DNA of 35,374 nucleotides, taken from the IMG/VR virus record IMGVR_UViG_3300030380_003200, positions 1 to 35,374 of that record; one strand, given 5' to 3'. Source of the stretch: a virus. Shown piece by piece: positions 28,701 to 33,741 of this stretch (its first letter is position 1; each line of letters starts with the position of its first letter). Under the pieces are notes generated by a model. The model ran no database searches. It was not told where the DNA came from and worked only from the letters and a program-made list of their open reading frames with translations. The translations under genes and the position numbers were made by a program.

Positions 28701-29001
28701 CGGGAAACTTATATGTTCCAAATGTATTAGTAGCAACCTGAGTGCTTGCTGTAATTGTATTACTAAAAGTGTCAATGTCAGATTCAAGAATAGTTTCATC
28801 AACGGTGTCAATTAAGGTTTCAAGTTTTAGATACTCATCAATATTTTGTATGACATCAGCAGGTGCTGTAGGATATTCTTGTGAAATATAATATTGCTTT
28901 AAAAATTCACCAACCAAGGGAAAGTCATCCCTAACAAATGCAGGTAACTGATACTCAATGATGTCCTGGATCTGTACGCGCTGTAAGTCGGTAGATATCA
29001 T
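16759..29001 (-). CDS. Giant virion protein, 4080 residues (gp7 position)
   Basis: One uninterrupted 12.2-kb frame. Residues 1-290 form a conserved-looking head: a helical start (QIQDIIEYQLPAFVRDDFPL), a KIDGEIILYTS...CIRGFSGVTSF module, and a KDFYQSKGTDESFRILFAAL helix. The remainder is a beta-rich mosaic: GxGY repeats at about 750-825, 1060-1190, 3374-3504 and 3817-3884; a YHYH-type domain at 1277-1364; E-x-I...RG...G modules at about 1597-1642 and 3174-3224; and a Gly/Arg-rich linker at 2537-2565. A WCKQTVDKVINGK segment near 3740 is a further distinctive block. The gene lies exactly between gp6 and gp8, where T4 encodes gp7 (about 1032 residues), so a wedge-hub or wedge-fibre role is inferred, but no convincing residue match to T4 gp7 was seen. 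Start is ATG at 29001, 10 bp after the gp6 stop, preceded by a weak AAGAG. Confidence 0.85.
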   Translation of the reverse strand: MISTDLQRVQIQDIIEYQLPAFVRDDFPLVGEFLKQYYISQEYPTAPADVIQNIDEYLKLETLIDTVDETILESDIDTFSNTITASTQVATNTFGTYKFPERYGLLKIDGEIILYTSKSRNSFNGCIRGFSGVTSFVEDKDNLTFTTSEAASHTQGAKIVNLSNLLLKQFLIKLKGQIAPGFERRDFDDDINQKLFLSRTKDFYQSKGTDESFRILFAALYGEVAEVVKPKDFLFRPSDAQFRKTRDLVVEKIQGDPLKLKNQTLYQSAYPEYDIDEAFATVIDVEKLTYNSKDYYQVSVDFDYPKDIDLTGGTLLGEFHAHPKTKNLSVVAAGASIIDVDSTIGFPTSGLLRVTGQSGILTYRSKTINQFIGVGAANTSTFGTTVEISSATDLGLNIVAHGFEGIDAVSIASTDAPFVGIATTSRIEVRIGNVLSQNVIDANTSFYQNRDKIKIKSLGITTSNALVSSWFHNVTPKFDVRSILLVDSSDNSYNITTEIKNDLRLGDSVTIIESGGAEKTGDIVDIQNQFTFTIKGQGELNGNTFSARRNVLKPDVSGLNATRYSNIEKTFANVQNSYAKFNGDVLVASSSLPRYNANPLEFYDRIIELDGEFSGELFTITRNHGYYTGDKVYYNSYAEPETSLGLIGLNKYVSKFPEIEAGVFYVKRVNDKQFKIASSLTNLFNNTFVSVSGIVTSNTFTPVDFFDKTLEHQQLVREFKTPVDDGVNRETLPGRTGLLVNGVEILNYKSGSSVYFGSINDVTVAASGEGYDIVNPPVLSIQDSTGVGATGVCNVQGSLQRIDVLTPGFDYVTDPIISITGGNGSGAKASANTKEITHSVSFFATGDNPQIGISSNTIGFTTFHKFRESERVIYKPDAQTVLGGLVSDAEYYVKLVDEHTIKLFNNTNDVVTGSNAIDITSFGDGVHRFESFNKKNVVSNIVVSDGGSGYENKERSTLTGINTALNVVSINNHGYNSGEEVTYSGNADGLSSDQTYIVTVVDDNNFQLSSVGLGTTAKSFYYDTEQYVNITSTGSGTHTFNYPTISVSVTGEIGVTTFSGQDFRATLQPVFRGSIESVHLTDNGVGYGASEVIDFNKQPVFDFLSGRDAELLPIVNNGKVEQVLVTNGGFEYNSPPDLIVNGDGNYCKLTPVISGGQIIDVIVDEGGIGYTDTTTVTVKVGGQNASLIANINQWTVNLFEKYKDIVSSDDGILDAAQNSDFGIQYTHLYAPRELRKMVFGKSQQNVVQYQQEDLQNVEYGASDLSSGGANEEANASFHSPIIGWAYDGNPIYGPYGYTNNNGGAVKSIKSSYKLATRTNRPSFTAFAQGFFVEDFEYDASGDLDEHNGRFCITPDYPEGRYVYFATITDGAVENDGPFENNKIPTFPYIIGNTFKSKPNDFNISITSNQEDYDIAANNWFRNTSPLFLTKDNVSYDGVLEPYKIREESIDITATTVGTIDSVGIVTGGSGYQVGDRIDFEKFDGATSAKAKVSRVAGKVITNVSVASSTISNLEVTPLDSSGRFVAFSTAPHGFTNTDLVTLSGFNTSITISSRYNIGVSTDRFSLLSGVGTAGATGVVTYFSVGGASLSDGLLNIRENDVLGIGSERVKVLNVDALSSRIRVQRAVDGTVSFAHTATTVLQEDSRKFTFISQRENDVDFELNDQIYFDPRETLGIGTLTGTGVGSTIFFSNAGAGITQVFVDNRRLFIPNHGLKSGEVVLYHNGDGDSIVVTADPTGPTTYSIANDTPLYVAKVSDDLIGIQTFKVGIGSVGTFVGVADTTMTSGVLYFTGIGTGTRHSLKTVRDNVVNAEVSKNIVTVATGSTHGLTFGDKVSINVTPGITTTVTVQYNDHNRRIVFNPLGFTTTGVSTSQNTITISDHGLKTGDKVILSASPAPTGLTDQKIYYAYRFSKDSVKLCNDKYQTEQFTPEFAEITIARSGSLLPVNPPVDVLSGNTVIFDLSDTSLSSQNASTLYSAFDLNLYRDAKFTNKFEASGSSKNFEITKTGDVGIDADAKLTLVVTDNVPEELFYEFTPVNLDFISDIKKEIISDKEVVGHNQITKTNSVFSGEYSIIGVGSTSVFKYNVESNPEKAEYIQANATLSYTTDATGAFGGISDINITYRGRGYREIVGVSTVVGIVTGTGAVLEPTSNTIGRVLSANIENIGFDYPTDNTLRPTTNLPEVLFLESLASFDEIGITSSGKNYTIAPNLIVKDSLTGELITDVDLFFEKGDTQVTIRKNTSGLSNIAPEIIPISNSNGIGINDISFNMTTKEVTVGFDTGFSEQSPFAVGDKVLIENVSVGVGSTGSGFNSVDYEYQLFTLTDVNIPIGGNVGVVTFSLSGIINDNLFAGNFDATNSAGRIINQSSFPQFNVKLKKNNFFVGEEVIGGSGKGRVDSWNNRIELLKVSTDKDFQVNELIVGQSSRTQGRVKSKVDFNSEITLEASSVVEKGFQQSTGFLNDNQQRVPDNNYYQNFSYAIKSKIPLQKWDDTVSSLNHTSGFLKFSDLIIESTDTNSTHVFTDTAAEISITIDILPDPVYGGSSGLRGGGGARGGARTGGGISLHCFPAFDLVTENSKTASGTVISDRIFLQNKVLTDYFESVGNRALIIDDISSQFNSEPRTERFSVVNNFDVSQKAKKFLTFVKDKTFTGERQASLVSLIHDGSIGFVQNYGRVDTTTDLGSFDFNIAGSEGQLLFFPTKFSLNNYNVSVASFDIDSGVTGVGTFALGTICDIQSTQVETPDGSATTIVGIASTYRSSKVIVEITADDGTFGFTELSVIHDDTTVDVLEYGDMTTEQGSLLSGLGTFAASMASGTVNIDFTPKTGIACTVNTVRVSLASTQSVGTGHSIISVGNENIARIESFHTSLSSSATPGIHTVATYTNAGSDDYNAAYYLVSVEDTTNDQYQVSELVAVNDSGEVYLSEFGILETTTGIGTIGALFTSTETHLQYTPPASADVQVKVFQKAIQLVDVNANVGGQIDLNNASISAGYGFYNGTSVDVKRAFTLTHRERPIFLRNFDGSDSTVFDLSNNTINLPDHFFVSGEAVNYSLGISTHTQVGIATTTFAGIGATSLLPTTTQVFVIKENNSTIKLASSAENALAQTPVAIDFTSVGLGTFHTLTAEKQNSKCLIALDNYIQNPIVSTGSTTTLLKEIALTETSVTLAGINSVFGGDLIQIAGEIMKVNTVGFGSTNILLVDRGWMGTGITTHPTGIAATVVDGAYNIVGNTINFYTAPIGPTPIGSVTNPPDERDFTGITTHSKFQGRSFMRSGNIDSADDAYKTNHVFDSVADQFNAVTKTFTLKSDEQNVTGFSTNNAAILINGIFQGPTGSLSVDQDYSLSEGSGISSITFTGTATSIAYDANNATIPVGGYIVSVGSTAGLGYQPLVSAGGTAVVSTAGTITSIAIGRTGSGYRANQVVNVGVTTVNTGTPAIEFIGTAAISNGHIVSIAVTNPGSGYVQGSEPIVIFDAPLSYSNIPLVYSDTSAGLGTEATIDIVVGQGSSIIDFEIKNFGYGYGQGQVLTVATGGASGIPTDTNFTFEEFQITVDRIDSDKFSGWHFGELEVLDKFENEFDGVKRQFTIKRNGSPVTIRAAVGSNIDVKATILVFINDILQVPGEAYSFDGGSVISFSEAPNGPNANGTFSGDKCKVLFYKGSGDVDVTFRDVLETIKDGDMLSIRGDQELVPGSIDQEERLVTGIFSSDTVETNPYSGRGIDPNPDHARTVTWCKQTVDKVINGKIISKKRVLNEALINPRTNIIQSVGVGSTQLFVESVIPFFNPDDENQTTKNVQTVSIVSQDNLVGASATAVVSVGNTVESITIGAGGTGYTSAPTITIETPVGLGTTARATATATLTGDTVSSITVSTPGVGYTRTSIPQVLIEAPSVTRETNNTVLYAGDFGDIVGLTSTSVGVASTGFVMQFFIPVDSFLRDTKVVGAAVTLSDIAVGDYFTVRNSNVGSGVTSLYQTGGALGVTTQFLDAVYEVAAVSVAQTAVAGVGITYVKNVTVSVEDLGDISGIGLTEFYGEFSWGKINLGSRSSAVAFNAYTLKGTTGITTGAVVNRIEPLKFIGYSTT
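24910..25173 (-). other. YHYH-type domain inside the 4080-residue protein
   Basis: Residues 1277-1364 read FHSPIIGWAYDGNPIYGPYG, then a variable stretch, then DEHNGRFCITPDYPEGRYVY and F. This matches the YHYH family pattern (HxxxxGxAxDGxPIYGPYG ... NGRxxxTPxYPxGxYHYxxT). The name-giving YHYH is YVYF here, and the usual Cys before NGR is His. In cellular proteins the family is mostly secreted or surface-associated with unclear function. Here it sits as an island among beta-rich repeats. Confidence 0.7.
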
Positions 29002-29011
29002 CTCTTACTCT

Positions 29012-29110
29012 TTAGTATGAATATGTAGGTGTGGATGTTGAGGGTGTTGTTGGAGTTGTGGAAGTGGTAGTAGAAGATGTTGTGGTTGTTGTAGTTGTTG
29101 TACCACTTGT
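29012..29110 (-). repeat. Low-complexity Thr/Ser/Pro tail coding repeat in gp6
   Basis: The 3' end of gene 6 is a run of ACN and TCN codons (Thr, Ser) with interspersed CCN (Pro), including a run of eight Thr. It is mucin-like in composition, carries no charged residues over about 30 positions, and ends with TYSY. The DNA is a degenerate trinucleotide repeat prone to slippage. Confidence 0.8.
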
Positions 29111-31078
29111 TTCTTGAGTCACTCTCCCTATTGATATTGCATCAGTAGATCCTCTAACCAAAGCACCGTTTGCAAAACTTGATGTGACAATATAATTTGA
29201 ACCAGAAATATCATAACCTGAGGATATTCTATCGTTGATAGAATTAATGGTAACGTTATTAGTATCTAGTTGAACATACAGATCATGCAATCCAATAATA
29301 TCATTAGAGAATGGGACTGCAGATATTTCAATAACAGGGAACTGTTTGTTAAGTTGTGTTGATATAATATTGATAGGATTTAATTTTATCTCACCCTTTA
29401 TGTAATCGACAGTGCCTACATTTCTTTTAACAACAACTGCCTCTGTAGGAGAGTTAAGACGTATAAGATTGACAGTTCCTGTATTAAGATCAAAAAATGG
29501 TGAGTCAGCAAGATAGACAACACCAGGGATACCGCTTACCTGAAAACCAGATGACTTAATATTATATCCAATTTGTCCTCTATGAGTTCCATGTCCATGG
29601 TTTTTAATATGGAATCTATTGCCAAAACATATCTCATACTCTGCAAAAGCATTCAGGGACGCTCTGAGGTCCCTACGCATCTGTATGGTGGTGATATTGG
29701 ATGTGATGGCATCATTAGTATTATCAATGACACCCAAGAACTTACTATATTTAAACCGTGCGCCAAACTTATTCATTTCTGTTGAGTTGGCGTATCTATT
29801 AATATTAGTAGACACCAGTGACTTAACTTCATCACCGGAAGAAATCATATTACCGTCATAGTAAACATTAGACAGAACTTCAATATAAAGATACTTTAGG
29901 TCAGTTATTTCTAACTCTATGCCACCAACTGAATATTTCTTTATTTCTCTTTTAATATTATCTTTGACTAAGTTAGATAAGTAAGCACCGTTGATAGGTT
30001 TAATACTAGCAAATACTTTTCCAAATTGAGGAGGACTTAACTCTTCACCACCAAATACCGACACAGACTCTGCTTCACGATAGATGGTTGGTAAAAGATT
30101 CTCATAGTCAGTAGATGTTACTGCTCTTCTTTGAGATGAATAGATCTGAGGGGCATATTTTTTAATAGACTCAATACTTTCAATATCATCACCGCCAAAT
30201 GATGGTGTATTAACAGTAACCAAAGAGATGCCACTTTCAATTGCAACTGCATCTCTTGAGGTTGTCAGTTTACCGGAGAAACTTAAATCAAATTGACCGT
30301 TGCCACTTGAACCCTTAGTAACAATATATCGAACTTCAACAAAGTTAGGTTCTTCTAGTTTCTTTCCAAATACACCATCACCAAAAATAATTTCATATCT
30401 AGAGTCTTCTATCTCTTGTATCCAATATACAGGAGACTCACCATCTACTTCAAACAAACTTTCTGCTAAACGATACTGTCTTTTTACAGTGGAAAAACTA
30501 GATGGTTTAACAATAACTTCGATGGTTGAAGTATCAATATTTGAAGACTCTAAAACAAACCTTTGTTGTGGGTTGTAGTTGTCATAAGAAAAATTTGCCG
30601 TGACATATGTGCCCTCATATACATCAATATTATCAAAGTTTGCTACATTATTAATAACAGGCACTGTCACATCACTCATCATTGAAAATGTGAATGCTTC
30701 ATTATTAAAGTTTTGAGAGTTCGCTACTAAACCTTTATTCAGAGTTATAGTCTGTGGTTTAGTATCATAAGCGGATGTGTCTACTAAGAAAGATATGTTT
30801 GCTCTACTTGCCCTTTGAGACCTAGGGGTGTAACCTATATTCCTCGCCAGAGACACCACGTTCTCTCTGAGAGTGGCGGAATCAATGAATACCTCATTAG
30901 ATACCATATTGGCATTATATGAGGTTATATACGTGTTGTACGCTAATGCATCGATAATAGTAGAAAGGTTCGACCCTTCAAAATCATAATCAGAAAAGTT
31001 TGAGTTTGACCTTAGATATTCTGTGATCGATTGCTTGATCTGATCGAAGTCTAGGTTGGCAAAGTTGACTAGTGCCAT
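29012..31078 (-). CDS. 6: Baseplate wedge protein, gp6-like
   Basis: 688 residues (T4 gp6 about 660). The N-terminus with FDQIKQSITEYLRSNSNFSD, SNLSTIIDALAYNTYITSYN and ANMVSNEVFIDSATLRENVV is strongly diagnostic of T4-like gp6, which dimerises to build the inner ring of the baseplate wedges. The central RRAVTSTDYENLLPTIYREA block is also typical. The last 35 residues are a Thr/Ser/Pro-rich low-complexity tail ending TYSY, which T4 gp6 lacks. The ATG overlaps the gp25 stop (TAATG), and the giant gene follows 10 bp downstream. Confidence 0.95.
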   Translation of the reverse strand: MALVNFANLDFDQIKQSITEYLRSNSNFSDYDFEGSNLSTIIDALAYNTYITSYNANMVSNEVFIDSATLRENVVSLARNIGYTPRSQRASRANISFLVDTSAYDTKPQTITLNKGLVANSQNFNNEAFTFSMMSDVTVPVINNVANFDNIDVYEGTYVTANFSYDNYNPQQRFVLESSNIDTSTIEVIVKPSSFSTVKRQYRLAESLFEVDGESPVYWIQEIEDSRYEIIFGDGVFGKKLEEPNFVEVRYIVTKGSSGNGQFDLSFSGKLTTSRDAVAIESGISLVTVNTPSFGGDDIESIESIKKYAPQIYSSQRRAVTSTDYENLLPTIYREAESVSVFGGEELSPPQFGKVFASIKPINGAYLSNLVKDNIKREIKKYSVGGIELEITDLKYLYIEVLSNVYYDGNMISSGDEVKSLVSTNINRYANSTEMNKFGARFKYSKFLGVIDNTNDAITSNITTIQMRRDLRASLNAFAEYEICFGNRFHIKNHGHGTHRGQIGYNIKSSGFQVSGIPGVVYLADSPFFDLNTGTVNLIRLNSPTEAVVVKRNVGTVDYIKGEIKLNPINIISTQLNKQFPVIEISAVPFSNDIIGLHDLYVQLDTNNVTINSINDRISSGYDISGSNYIVTSSFANGALVRGSTDAISIGRVTQETSGTTTTTTTTSSTTTSTTPTTPSTSTPTYSY

Positions 31079-31479
31079 TATCGTGTCTGTTGTAATGCGA
31101 ACGATAGTTGCTGAGGAGAAACTTCTACCCCAACAATGTCATAACGAATAGAGATTTCATATGAACCTACGCTAAAGTTTGGTTGTACAATAACTTGACG
31201 TAATCTTACTCTTGGTTCAAAATTATTAATTGTATTACGGATTTCCTCTTTTAAAGCATCAGTCGTTATGTCATCCATCGGTTCAAATAACAGACGACTA
31301 ACTTGTGAACCAAGTTCAGGATTAAAAGGGCGCTCACCGGGAGCGGTCAAAACTAAGTTGCGAATTGAACGTGCAATAGCAGTTTCATTTTTATTTGCAA
31401 TCAAATCAAAGGTAAGAGGACTTACCTTAAAAGACATTGAAATATCTTTGAACGCTTTACTTGCACGTTGAACAGGCAC
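31078..31479 (-). CDS. 25: Baseplate wedge protein, gp25-like
   Basis: 133 residues (T4 gp25 132). The segments ARSIRNLVLTAPGERPFNPE and GSQVSRLLFEPMD are the canonical gp25/lysozyme-like baseplate signature; gp25 is the wedge core protein next to gp6 and gp53. The start is GTG at 31479, chosen because it gives the FKDISMSF distance usual in cyanophage gp25; the internal ATG at residue 15 would cut the conserved N-terminus. A late-promoter box lies 21 bp upstream. The stop overlaps the gp6 ATG. Confidence 0.95.
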   Translation of the reverse strand: MPVQRASKAFKDISMSFKVSPLTFDLIANKNETAIARSIRNLVLTAPGERPFNPELGSQVSRLLFEPMDDITTDALKEEIRNTINNFEPRVRLRQVIVQPNFSVGSYEISIRYDIVGVEVSPQQLSFALQQTR

Positions 31480-31499
31480 TATTTACAAGCGAGTATAGT

Positions 31500-32153
31500 T
31501 TATTTATCTCTTTCCTGAGCAGTTTTCCAGAAGTAACTTTCTTGGTCGCCTAAACCCATTCTATCGTATCCATTTTCAACTTGATAGTATTCAGTTGATA
31601 CTTTAAAGTCAGGTTGCTTCGGCACCTCTGGTGTCAAACTGTTATCATAGATACGCATTCTATTATTAGGATAGAGTGCATATTGACCATTAACAAGTTC
31701 AATCAAGTTATGAGACTTGTGTTCTGCAGGGTTCTCACTTGTTGCATAGTCAATAGTGTCAGGGTCTTGATGATAGTTGTCTATGGTACACACATAAGTT
31801 CCTTTAACAGTGCCATGGTCTCTTGTATAGACTTCATAGTCCATACTACCAATAAACTGTTTCTGTACTGCTACAACGCCATAGTCCATACAGTTCCAGA
31901 ACTGTAAGTTATGAAGACTCATGTCAGGGTCAGGTTTCTGTGGTCGCGAGAGAAACGCGCTGATAGGTAACTTATCATACATTGCTGCATACTCAGGTAA
32001 GTATGTCTCAAAATAAAAAGCACGTCCAGGCATCGACTTACACGATACCCAAACGCCTTTAACAAACTCACCATGACCACTTTGGTGATCAGTTAAGTAT
32101 TCTTTTCTTACCCAAACTTCAACAGAAGGTAGGTTGCAAATTAACGCTGCCAT
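31500..32153 (-). CDS. Conserved-looking protein of unknown function, 217 residues
   Basis: The ATG at 32153 gives MAALICNLPSVEVWVRKEYL; an upstream TTG (32159) adds only two residues and is less likely. The protein is rich in Tyr, Trp, His and Asp, has no transmembrane segment, and has a soluble, enzyme-like look with distinctive stretches such as HNLQFWNCMDYGVVAVQKQF and ELVNGQYALYPNNRMRIYDN. I recall similar proteins next to gp25 in cyanomyoviruses, without known function. The 5' end overlaps the SET-domain gene by 13 bp, so the two are translationally linked. The gp25 late promoter overlaps its stop. Confidence 0.85.
   Translation of the reverse strand: MAALICNLPSVEVWVRKEYLTDHQSGHGEFVKGVWVSCKSMPGRAFYFETYLPEYAAMYDKLPISAFLSRPQKPDPDMSLHNLQFWNCMDYGVVAVQKQFIGSMDYEVYTRDHGTVKGTYVCTIDNYHQDPDTIDYATSENPAEHKSHNLIELVNGQYALYPNNRMRIYDNSLTPEVPKQPDFKVSTEYYQVENGYDRMGLGDQESYFWKTAQERDK
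31501..31508 (-). promoter_or_regulatory. T4-type late promoter box upstream of gp25
   Basis: The minus strand reads GATAAATA (7 of 8 of the late consensus), overlapping the stop codon of the preceding 217-residue gene and lying 21 bp before the gp25 GTG. It would start the late baseplate unit gp25-gp6-giant protein. No terminator separates it from the upstream operon, so early read-through is possible. Confidence 0.65.
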
Positions 32154-32521
32154 TTCCAAGATTGCTCATTCGTAGAGTATCTATACAACAACTCTTCATC
32201 TTTTTTAATATCACGAATAGCAATGTAGAATTCATCTTCATCAATACCTATATTAGGTTCATCAGAATGATTAACATAATACGCTTGATATATCCTATCA
32301 AGGTCACAGTCTATCCAGAAACCTTCTTTATCACACCAGGTTAACGATACAATATGATCGTGCATCCACTCTGGTATTTCATTCCATAGTATCTTCTTTG
32401 CTTCCTGTCGCCCTTTCCATATCATTGTACCCTTAGGTATATTACATAAAGAAAAAACACCCACCCCGCCACAGACTTTACTGGGAGCGAGATAGGTGTA
32501 AAGAGTCAAGTCATAGTTCAA
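32141..32521 (-). CDS. SET-domain protein (lysine methyltransferase-like), 126 residues
   Basis: The protein is essentially one minimal SET domain. GGVGVFSLCNIPKGTMIWKG (18-37) matches the first SET strand motif (GxGxFA...IxKGTxI); YYVNHSDEPN (81-90) matches the core NHSxxPN that binds S-adenosylmethionine; DEELLYRY (108-115) matches the GEELxxxY motif that supplies the catalytic Tyr. No pre-SET or Cys-rich post-SET region is present, as in the compact viral SET proteins of chloroviruses. The predicted activity is methylation of a protein lysine; the substrate is unknown. The start is TTG overlapping the preceding stop (TTGA); an in-frame TAA upstream and the absence of another start support it. 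It is co-transcribed with a glycosyltransferase-like gene. Confidence 0.75.
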   Translation of the reverse strand: MNYDLTLYTYLAPSKVCGGVGVFSLCNIPKGTMIWKGRQEAKKILWNEIPEWMHDHIVSLTWCDKEGFWIDCDLDRIYQAYYVNHSDEPNIGIDEDEFYIAIRDIKKDEELLYRYSTNEQSWKWQR

Positions 32522-32667
32522 CGACCTTGACCACGATATGCTTTCTTACGACCGTTACGAGAGGTCGGACTCAGTTTTGTGTTAGTCGAGCGTCCTTGCC
32601 GAGTTTTTTTGCTCGGTGATGGCATCCAACCATCTTTAATAAGACCAACCTTTGATTTTACTGCCAT
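32518..32667 (-). CDS. Small basic protein, 49 residues
   Basis: The frame runs from ATG at 32667 to TGA at 32518, with GAGG about 10 bp before the start. The protein is very rich in Lys, Arg, Ser and Gly with almost no acidic residues: it starts MAVKSKVGLIKDGW, has a KKTRQGRSTNTKLSPTSRNG centre and ends KKAYRGQGR. The composition suggests nucleic-acid or ribosome binding, or a disordered packing or virion protein. Similar short basic proteins are recalled from cyanomyoviruses. It lies 12 bp after the glycosyltransferase-like gene and overlaps the SET gene start by 4 bp. Confidence 0.8.
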   Translation of the reverse strand: MAVKSKVGLIKDGWMPSPSKKTRQGRSTNTKLSPTSRNGRKKAYRGQGR

Positions 32668-32679
32668 TTTCTAAGTACC

Positions 32680-33456
32680 TCAAATAACGCGAGTTTTTTC
32701 GTGACCAACTCGAATCCGAGGGTCGCACCAGATTTCATATCCTGCTTCAATAGCATCAAGACAGAAACTTACATCTTCTCCACACATATCCTGAACTGCT
32801 CCAGACTCAAAGACTTGCATCTTAGGAGCAAACCAAGGATACTTCATTTCCTTATTCTCAAACACTCCATTCTGAATCATGACCCAACCGAAACCTGTGT
32901 AGTCAACAGTGAAAGGCTTCTTACGCTTTGAGATAGAATCGACAGTTTCGTGATTCATCACACCACCGTTCTTACGGAAGTCATCTTCTTCCAACCAGTG
33001 TGCAACAGAAGTTGTTTGACCATCTTCAGTAGAATACCAACCAGCAGTGATTGCTTTCTCTTCACCCTCTGCAGGCAGTGATAAGTCACACAACTGCCAG
33101 AACTTCTCAGAGTTAAAGACAATATCACTGTCGATCCACAGTTGATAATCATACTCAAGTTTACCATCCCAGGGAATCTGATCAGGTCCACGCAACACAT
33201 TAGCGCCCAAGCACTTACAACGTGCAAAGTTGACCATGGAAGAATAGTCTTGACTAATCTGAATACTCATTCCATTCTGTACTAAGTCAAAGCACAGTTG
33301 TACAAAGTTTTTCATGAATGTATAAGAACATCCACGACCAGGTAGGCAGAAGACAATCTTCTTACCTTTCATTCGTCCTTTAATTGCTTCAATGTCCCAC
33401 TCTGGTCCTTTAACCTTTTTTGGTGGAACAGTTTTAACAGTAAATCCTTTTGCCAT
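32680..33456 (-). CDS. Glycosyltransferase-like protein (GT-A fold), 258 residues
   Basis: Seen: a PGRGCSYTFMKNFVQLCFDL start to the nucleotide-binding half; NFARCKCLGANVL; a YDYQLWIDSDIVF strand carrying a DxD metal/nucleotide-sugar motif (about residues 106-118); and GEDVSFCLDAIEAGYEIWCD followed by IRVGHEK, where the ED pair and the late His are in the positions expected for GT-A catalytic and metal-binding residues. It has no signal peptide or membrane segment, so action in the cytoplasm on DNA, protein or virion parts is more likely than on the cell surface. First gene of an operon driven by a near-consensus sigma-70 promoter, with a leader of only about 20 nt and a weak Shine-Dalgarno. 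Donor and acceptor cannot be told. Confidence 0.75.
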   Translation of the reverse strand: MAKGFTVKTVPPKKVKGPEWDIEAIKGRMKGKKIVFCLPGRGCSYTFMKNFVQLCFDLVQNGMSIQISQDYSSMVNFARCKCLGANVLRGPDQIPWDGKLEYDYQLWIDSDIVFNSEKFWQLCDLSLPAEGEEKAITAGWYSTEDGQTTSVAHWLEEDDFRKNGGVMNHETVDSISKRKKPFTVDYTGFGWVMIQNGVFENKEMKYPWFAPKMQVFESGAVQDMCGEDVSFCLDAIEAGYEIWCDPRIRVGHEKTRVI

Positions 33457-33480
33457 TAGAAAGATAACTCTTCAGTTCAA

Positions 33481-33509
33481 AGTATAATGCAGTGTATGTA
33501 TATTGTCAA
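33481..33509 (-). promoter_or_regulatory. Near-consensus sigma-70 promoter for the GT/SET operon
   Basis: On the minus strand TTGACA (33509-33504), a 17-bp spacer and TATACT (33486-33481). It overlaps the stop codon of the 67-residue gene and lies 25 bp before the glycosyltransferase-like ATG. Host-type consensus promoters drive early genes in T4-like phages, so early expression of the operon is inferred. Confidence 0.8.
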
Positions 33510-33709
33510 TATGAGTCGCTACCAGCGGGTGAACCACTTTCCATTAAAGTATAAACTTGCTCATAAGACAAGTCTTCCTTACTATAGTCAGTTCTCATTA
33601 AACCTACCATACCTTGCAACTGACTCCAAGTCTGATGAAACTGTTCTTCATTCAAGTTATTATATAAACACTCTCCTTTAGCATAGATGTGGTAAATCTT
33701 ATTTGCCAA
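33506..33709 (-). CDS. Small protein, 67 residues, unknown function
   Basis: The start is TTG at 33709, preceded by a strong Shine-Dalgarno GGAGG 8 bp upstream, which decides the start. The N-terminus ANKIYHIYAKGECLYNNLNE followed by EEQF and TWSQLQGMVGLM is a pattern recalled from small proteins of cyanomyoviruses; the C-terminus is acidic and then Ser/Gly-rich (ESGSPAGSDSY). It has no membrane segment. It is probably co-transcribed with the 46-residue membrane protein gene 32 bp upstream, from the promoter at 34027-34055. The next promoter overlaps its stop codon. Confidence 0.82.
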   Translation of the reverse strand: MANKIYHIYAKGECLYNNLNEEQFHQTWSQLQGMVGLMRTDYSKEDLSYEQVYTLMESGSPAGSDSY

Positions 33710-33741
33710 AATTTTTTCCTCCGAAAATTTTTTAATGTGGT

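Noticed and set aside
16759-29001. Tape-measure protein
   Set aside because: It is very long, but it is beta-rich with GxGY repeats rather than helical, and it lies in the wedge gene cluster rather than near tube and sheath genes.
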